Below are positions 61,127 through 64,000 of a stretch of DNA of 64,000 bases, one piece after another (the stretch's first letter is position 1; every line of letters starts with the position of its first letter). A program made the translations under genes and the position numbers. The stretch is from Bin55 sp965205545 (GTDB lineage Bacteria > Pseudomonadota > Gammaproteobacteria > Pseudomonadales > Azotimanducaceae), in NCBI GenBank assembly GCA_965205545.1, contig OZ242170.1, forward strand, positions 2,976,001-3,040,000, in the 5' to 3' direction. The notes beneath the pieces are model-generated. The model ran no database searches. It was not told the origin of the DNA and was given only the letters and a program-made list of their open reading frames with translations.

Positions 61127-63009
61127 AGAGTAAGCCTAATTCCTCCTCTTACACTCAGACCGGGTCCAGCGTAATTCAATACTTCTTCGTACTCAACGTC
61201 CATTGCATTTTCGACTATCAGGCTCAAATTGAGCAGATCTGAAATAGCTCGTTCTGCTTCAATTGTTACTAAGCTGAATGGATCCAACTCGACCTGCTTG
61301 CTTGGAAAGGTACCAAAATCCGTATCGTCCTGTGATCCGTGGTGGACAACACCAACCGAAACTCTCCACTCAAAGAAGTTCGGCAGCAGTGCTCTTGCGC
61401 TAGCACTATGCCTCGGTCGGCGAATTTCGTGCATTCCTTGTGCTTCAGAATCGATAAACGCGTAGCCAAACCGCAGATTTACTTCGCGCCAATGAGATTC
61501 CAGGCTGAACTCGATTCCACGACGCGAACTCTCGCCACTGACGTTTTGAGCTGTAAACGCTCCTGCTTCCGGGGAGTAGACGAATCCATTGATTTCACTC
61601 TCCAGGGAGGCAGCAAAGCATGTGGCTTCTATGCGCGCGGCACCAACATTGAACTGTGACCCTAGCTGCCACTGCAGGGACGTCTCGGGTTCAAGTTGTG
61701 GATTGCCTACAAAGGATCCTGGGAAATATCCATACAGTTCGGTGAAGGAAGGGTTCTTGTTGCCTACTCCAACTGCACCGAACCAGTTTATGTCTGAGAT
61801 TGGCGCGTGAACTCGTACGCTCCAAGTTGTCGAGTCGCTAAACTTGGAGTTAAAGTCCCTACGAAGAGACGTCTGGAGCGAAACACGTTCCATGGATGCG
61901 TTGTACTCAAACGCCACTCCCCATCGATCGATGTCTTGATCCTGATTCGGGTCTCCGAAAATTGAAGCAGGTGAACGCTGCCGGTATCGTTCGTCGATGT
62001 TTTCTAAGGCGGCATGTGCGAGTCCGTGGTCGCCGAGGTCGATGCGGTTTTCCCAAGAAATCGTTCTACGAGAACCGACGTTGTGATTCGTTCGGTTGCC
62101 ATTGGATAGGTTACCTACATAGGTTCGGGAATTAGCGACCTGCAATCTTGGCGCCCAAACCTCCGAAACGGCGTATGACGCTCTCACCATGAGTGTTGTG
62201 CGTTGTGTAGCTACCTGAAGTGGTCCGTCTCCAAGATAGGGATCGTAATCCGAAAGTGAATCCAGCCAACGGATAGCTGCTGAGCTCTCCCAGCCCAATT
62301 TTGCTACGCCTCCATGGAGATTGACTGATCGTTGCTCTAGACCATCGGACTCACCACCATTCCGATTTGCGTTGAATCCCGTGTTTCTACGATCCAGAAC
62401 GGATACCCGAGCGAATCGGCTTCCCTCTTTAAGGGACCAATCGGCTGATACACCTCGGTGATCTTGTGTTCCAAGATCGACATCCATGAGAGCTTGGTTG
62501 CGAGTGGGTCGTGTGTCCAAATAAACGACACCAGCAAGCGCGTCGCTTCCCCAAATGGAACTACTCGGACCTTTGAGTACTTCAATTCGTTCTAGGGCGA
62601 CTGGTGTTAAAGCTCCGAAGTTGAACTCCGAGGCTGGATCATTGGCGTTGATTCCGTCGATGAGCACAAGCGTGTGGTTCGCTTCTGCGCCGCGTATGCG
62701 CACTTGAGCTAGCGTGGCTGGATTTCCCGTCGTCGAAACCGCAATACCGGGAATTGACCGGAGCAAATCTACCACGTTGAGGTAGTTGGGCTCAAGGTCT
62801 GGACGTATTACAACAACCGCACGGTCCTCAGTCTCAGATCTGCTGGCGCTGACAACGGTCGTGGTGATTTCTTCCGTGGACTCCTCGGATTCTGTTGAGT
62901 TCTCGGATTGGGCAATGAGACATCCTGCAACCATAGTCGCACCCGCCAGGATGCTGAGTAGCTGTAGCGGTCGCAATCTGAGATTGGGGCAGAAGGTAGT
63001 TGATACCAT
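61123..63009 (-). CDS. TonB-dependent outer-membrane receptor, BtuB-like
   Basis: About 628 residues. N-terminal plug domain ('DLLRSIPGIAVSTTGNPATL', 'VRIRGAEANHTLVLIDGINA', 'ALERIEVLKGPSSSIWGSDA') followed by a barrel of the cobalamin/siderophore receptor type. ATG 63009 is chosen because GAGG lies six bases upstream; ATG 63021 and 63060 are alternatives. The leader ends 'GATMVAGCLIAQ', which resembles a lipobox, unusual for this family. No cobalamin riboswitch was recognised upstream. Followed by an overlapping M20 peptidase, so the ligand may be a peptide or peptide-containing chelate; this is inference. Confidence 0.9.
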   Translation of the reverse strand: MVSTTFCPNLRLRPLQLLSILAGATMVAGCLIAQSENSTESEESTEEITTTVVSASRSETEDRAVVVIRPDLEPNYLNVVDLLRSIPGIAVSTTGNPATLAQVRIRGAEANHTLVLIDGINANDPASEFNFGALTPVALERIEVLKGPSSSIWGSDALAGVVYLDTRPTRNQALMDVDLGTQDHRGVSADWSLKEGSRFARVSVLDRRNTGFNANRNGGESDGLEQRSVNLHGGVAKLGWESSAAIRWLDSLSDYDPYLGDGPLQVATQRTTLMVRASYAVSEVWAPRLQVANSRTYVGNLSNGNRTNHNVGSRRTISWENRIDLGDHGLAHAALENIDERYRQRSPASIFGDPNQDQDIDRWGVAFEYNASMERVSLQTSLRRDFNSKFSDSTTWSVRVHAPISDINWFGAVGVGNKNPSFTELYGYFPGSFVGNPQLEPETSLQWQLGSQFNVGAARIEATCFAASLESEINGFVYSPEAGAFTAQNVSGESSRRGIEFSLESHWREVNLRFGYAFIDSEAQGMHEIRRPRHSASARALLPNFFEWRVSVGVVHHGSQDDTDFGTFPSKQVELDPFSLVTIEAERAISDLLNLSLIVENAMDVEYEEVLNYAGPGLSVRGGIRLTL

Positions 63010-63199
63010 CGTTAGCCTCATACTTTCGTCTAAATTTGAACGAGAAAGCATAGCAAACATAGTATGAATTTAATTTTAGGAATCTGGGTATACCATTGAA
63101 TCAATCTCATACTAATGGAATCACCGAAACAGGCGGCTTGCGCACATGGTTTTTTGGGTTATGTTGTTTTCCTTCAGAACCGAAAAACTTTCAAGCTCC

Positions 63200-64000
63200 T
63201 TATTCCAGGTCGTCGTCGCACAGCGAACTCACTTGATTGGATGACGAAATGGCCGGGTATGAAGGAAAGAGCTGGGCATCATTGAAATAGTAGACAATCA
63301 TCCCATTCGGCATAAGAAAAACCCGAATTCCTGATAAGCCACTCATGTTTGGCACCCAAGTCTCACATTCTTCAAGATCCGTGACCAACTCGTGCGCGGG
63401 AATGGCCCACATACCGTTGTTGTATCGCATGCCCACTACTCGAGTGTCTATGCCTCGATCCGAATCAAGACGTTGAAGAGTTGCGTTCAGTAGCGTCGTA
63501 TCAACGAGTGTCTTGTCATTCACGGTTCCATGGTCCAGCAACATGAAACGAGCAAGCTTGACAATAGAGTCGGTATCCCACCACATGCCGTAGCCGCCAT
63601 ATGCTCTTCCCGTATTGGGTTGATCAGCTTCGTAGGTTCTACGAGTGCCTAATACAGCTGGAGACAGCCCTATGGGGCGGTAAATGCGGTCAGTAACGAA
63701 CTCAAACGAATCGCTATAACCGTAGCCATTGGTTTGCAGAAATCGATCCAATACTGTTACGAGAATGTAGGTGTCAGCGGTTTGGTAGACAAATCGAGTC
63801 CCAGCTTCTGCGCCATTCTCCCATGACAACGCGGCATCAAGTTTTGCCGCCGCGTCAATCAGACCATAAAAGTTTCCAGGTGCGGGATCAATCAACGGTA
63901 AATCGACTTCGAAGTTCCCCGATGTCATGTCTACTAAATGATCAAAGGTAACGTCGTCCCAAGACCCCGGCGAGTCGCCAGTTTCTGGCAAGTAGTCGAC
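63200..64000 (-). CDS. Serine beta-lactamase/esterase family protein, C-terminal part (truncated)
   Basis: The frame is open to the window edge (VDY before the TTG at 63991), so the N-terminus, including the expected SxxK nucleophile motif, is outside. Visible features are 'WDDVTFDHLVDMTSGNFEVD' and a Y-Q-T at the usual Y-x-N position in 'GTRFVYQTADTYILVTVLDR', with 'FEFVTDRIYRPIGLSP' and 'GGYGMWWDTDSIVKLARFML' typical of class C beta-lactamase-like hydrolases and esterases. Convergent or independent of the TonB receptor by orientation; both are on the minus strand with a 190-bp gap. Confidence 0.82.
   Translation of the reverse strand, partial: VDYLPETGDSPGSWDDVTFDHLVDMTSGNFEVDLPLIDPAPGNFYGLIDAAAKLDAALSWENGAEAGTRFVYQTADTYILVTVLDRFLQTNGYGYSDSFEFVTDRIYRPIGLSPAVLGTRRTYEADQPNTGRAYGGYGMWWDTDSIVKLARFMLLDHGTVNDKTLVDTTLLNATLQRLDSDRGIDTRVVGMRYNNGMWAIPAHELVTDLEECETWVPNMSGLSGIRVFLMPNGMIVYYFNDAQLFPSYPAISSSNQVSSLCDDDLE

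Noticed and set aside
63010..63199. Cobalamin riboswitch upstream of the BtuB-like receptor
   Set aside because: The gap is short and AT-rich, and I found no B12-box-like GCCACTG element or matching stems.
1..64000. tRNA, rRNA, CRISPR array, insertion sequence or prophage
   Set aside because: No cloverleaf-like, repeat-spacer, transposase or phage structural signatures were recognised by eye in the intergenic regions; a tRNAscan or CRISPR search could still overturn this.

Overview
The window looks like chromosomal DNA of a gammaproteobacterium of roughly balanced base composition. The main support is the core block smc–zipA–ligA (39194–45889): ZipA is restricted to Gammaproteobacteria and commonly sits between smc and ligA. 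An LpxA, a TonB-dependent receptor, a Lol/FtsX-type ABC transporter and a SPOR lipoprotein show a Gram-negative envelope. The many acyl-CoA dehydrogenases, crotonases, oxygenases and a haloalkane dehalogenase suggest an aerobic heterotroph that degrades lipids, steroids or halogenated compounds. No rRNA, tRNA, CRISPR array, insertion sequence or prophage was recognised.

Layout. 1–1638: 5' part of acnA, cut by the window edge. 1887–2876: a single-chain MNT–HEPN protein. 3082–10774 (minus): probable envelope operon running LolA-like protein, two FtsX permeases, LolD/MacB-like ATPase, outer-membrane barrel, gamma-glutamyltransferase and a membrane protein. A perfect 15-bp palindrome lies between it and a divergent PhyH dioxygenase. 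11876–17902: orphan lpxA, a Gfo/Idh/MocA–aldo/keto reductase fusion, and two tandem secreted thioredoxin-like proteins, one of them a lipoprotein. 18143–22062: translationally coupled FAN1-like VRR-NUC nuclease and RecB-nuclease/XPD-type Fe-S helicase, preceded by a GAACN4GTTC palindrome. 22362–26397: double-AAA+ ATPase, WYL regulator and a two-TM protein, the best candidate here for an undescribed system. 26580–36005: acyl-CoA dehydrogenase, TVP38 membrane protein, Lhr helicase, SDR–crotonase pair, and an overlapping APH–GNAT pair.

37046–39193: a MerR/LitR-like regulator with a good promoter and TGTACA-type repeats over its own start site. A second palindrome and promoter follow the gene and face a 700-bp hairpin-rich stretch with no convincing gene. 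39194–45889: smc, zipA, ligA. 46146–53404: a possible ferritin-like protein, DUF169 protein, crotonase, acyl-CoA dehydrogenase, a CYP125-like P450 and two dimeric-barrel-like hypotheticals. 53436–58951: haloalkane dehalogenase (HLD-II), Ldh-family dehydrogenase, peroxiredoxin, GST, SPOR lipoprotein and TauD-type dioxygenase. 59075–64000: HNH endonuclease, an M20 peptidase behind a BtuB-like TonB receptor, and a truncated serine beta-lactamase-family protein.

All calls rest on reading motifs and translations by eye. No similarity search, alignment or folding program was run, so family names are recognitions and roles beyond them are inference.
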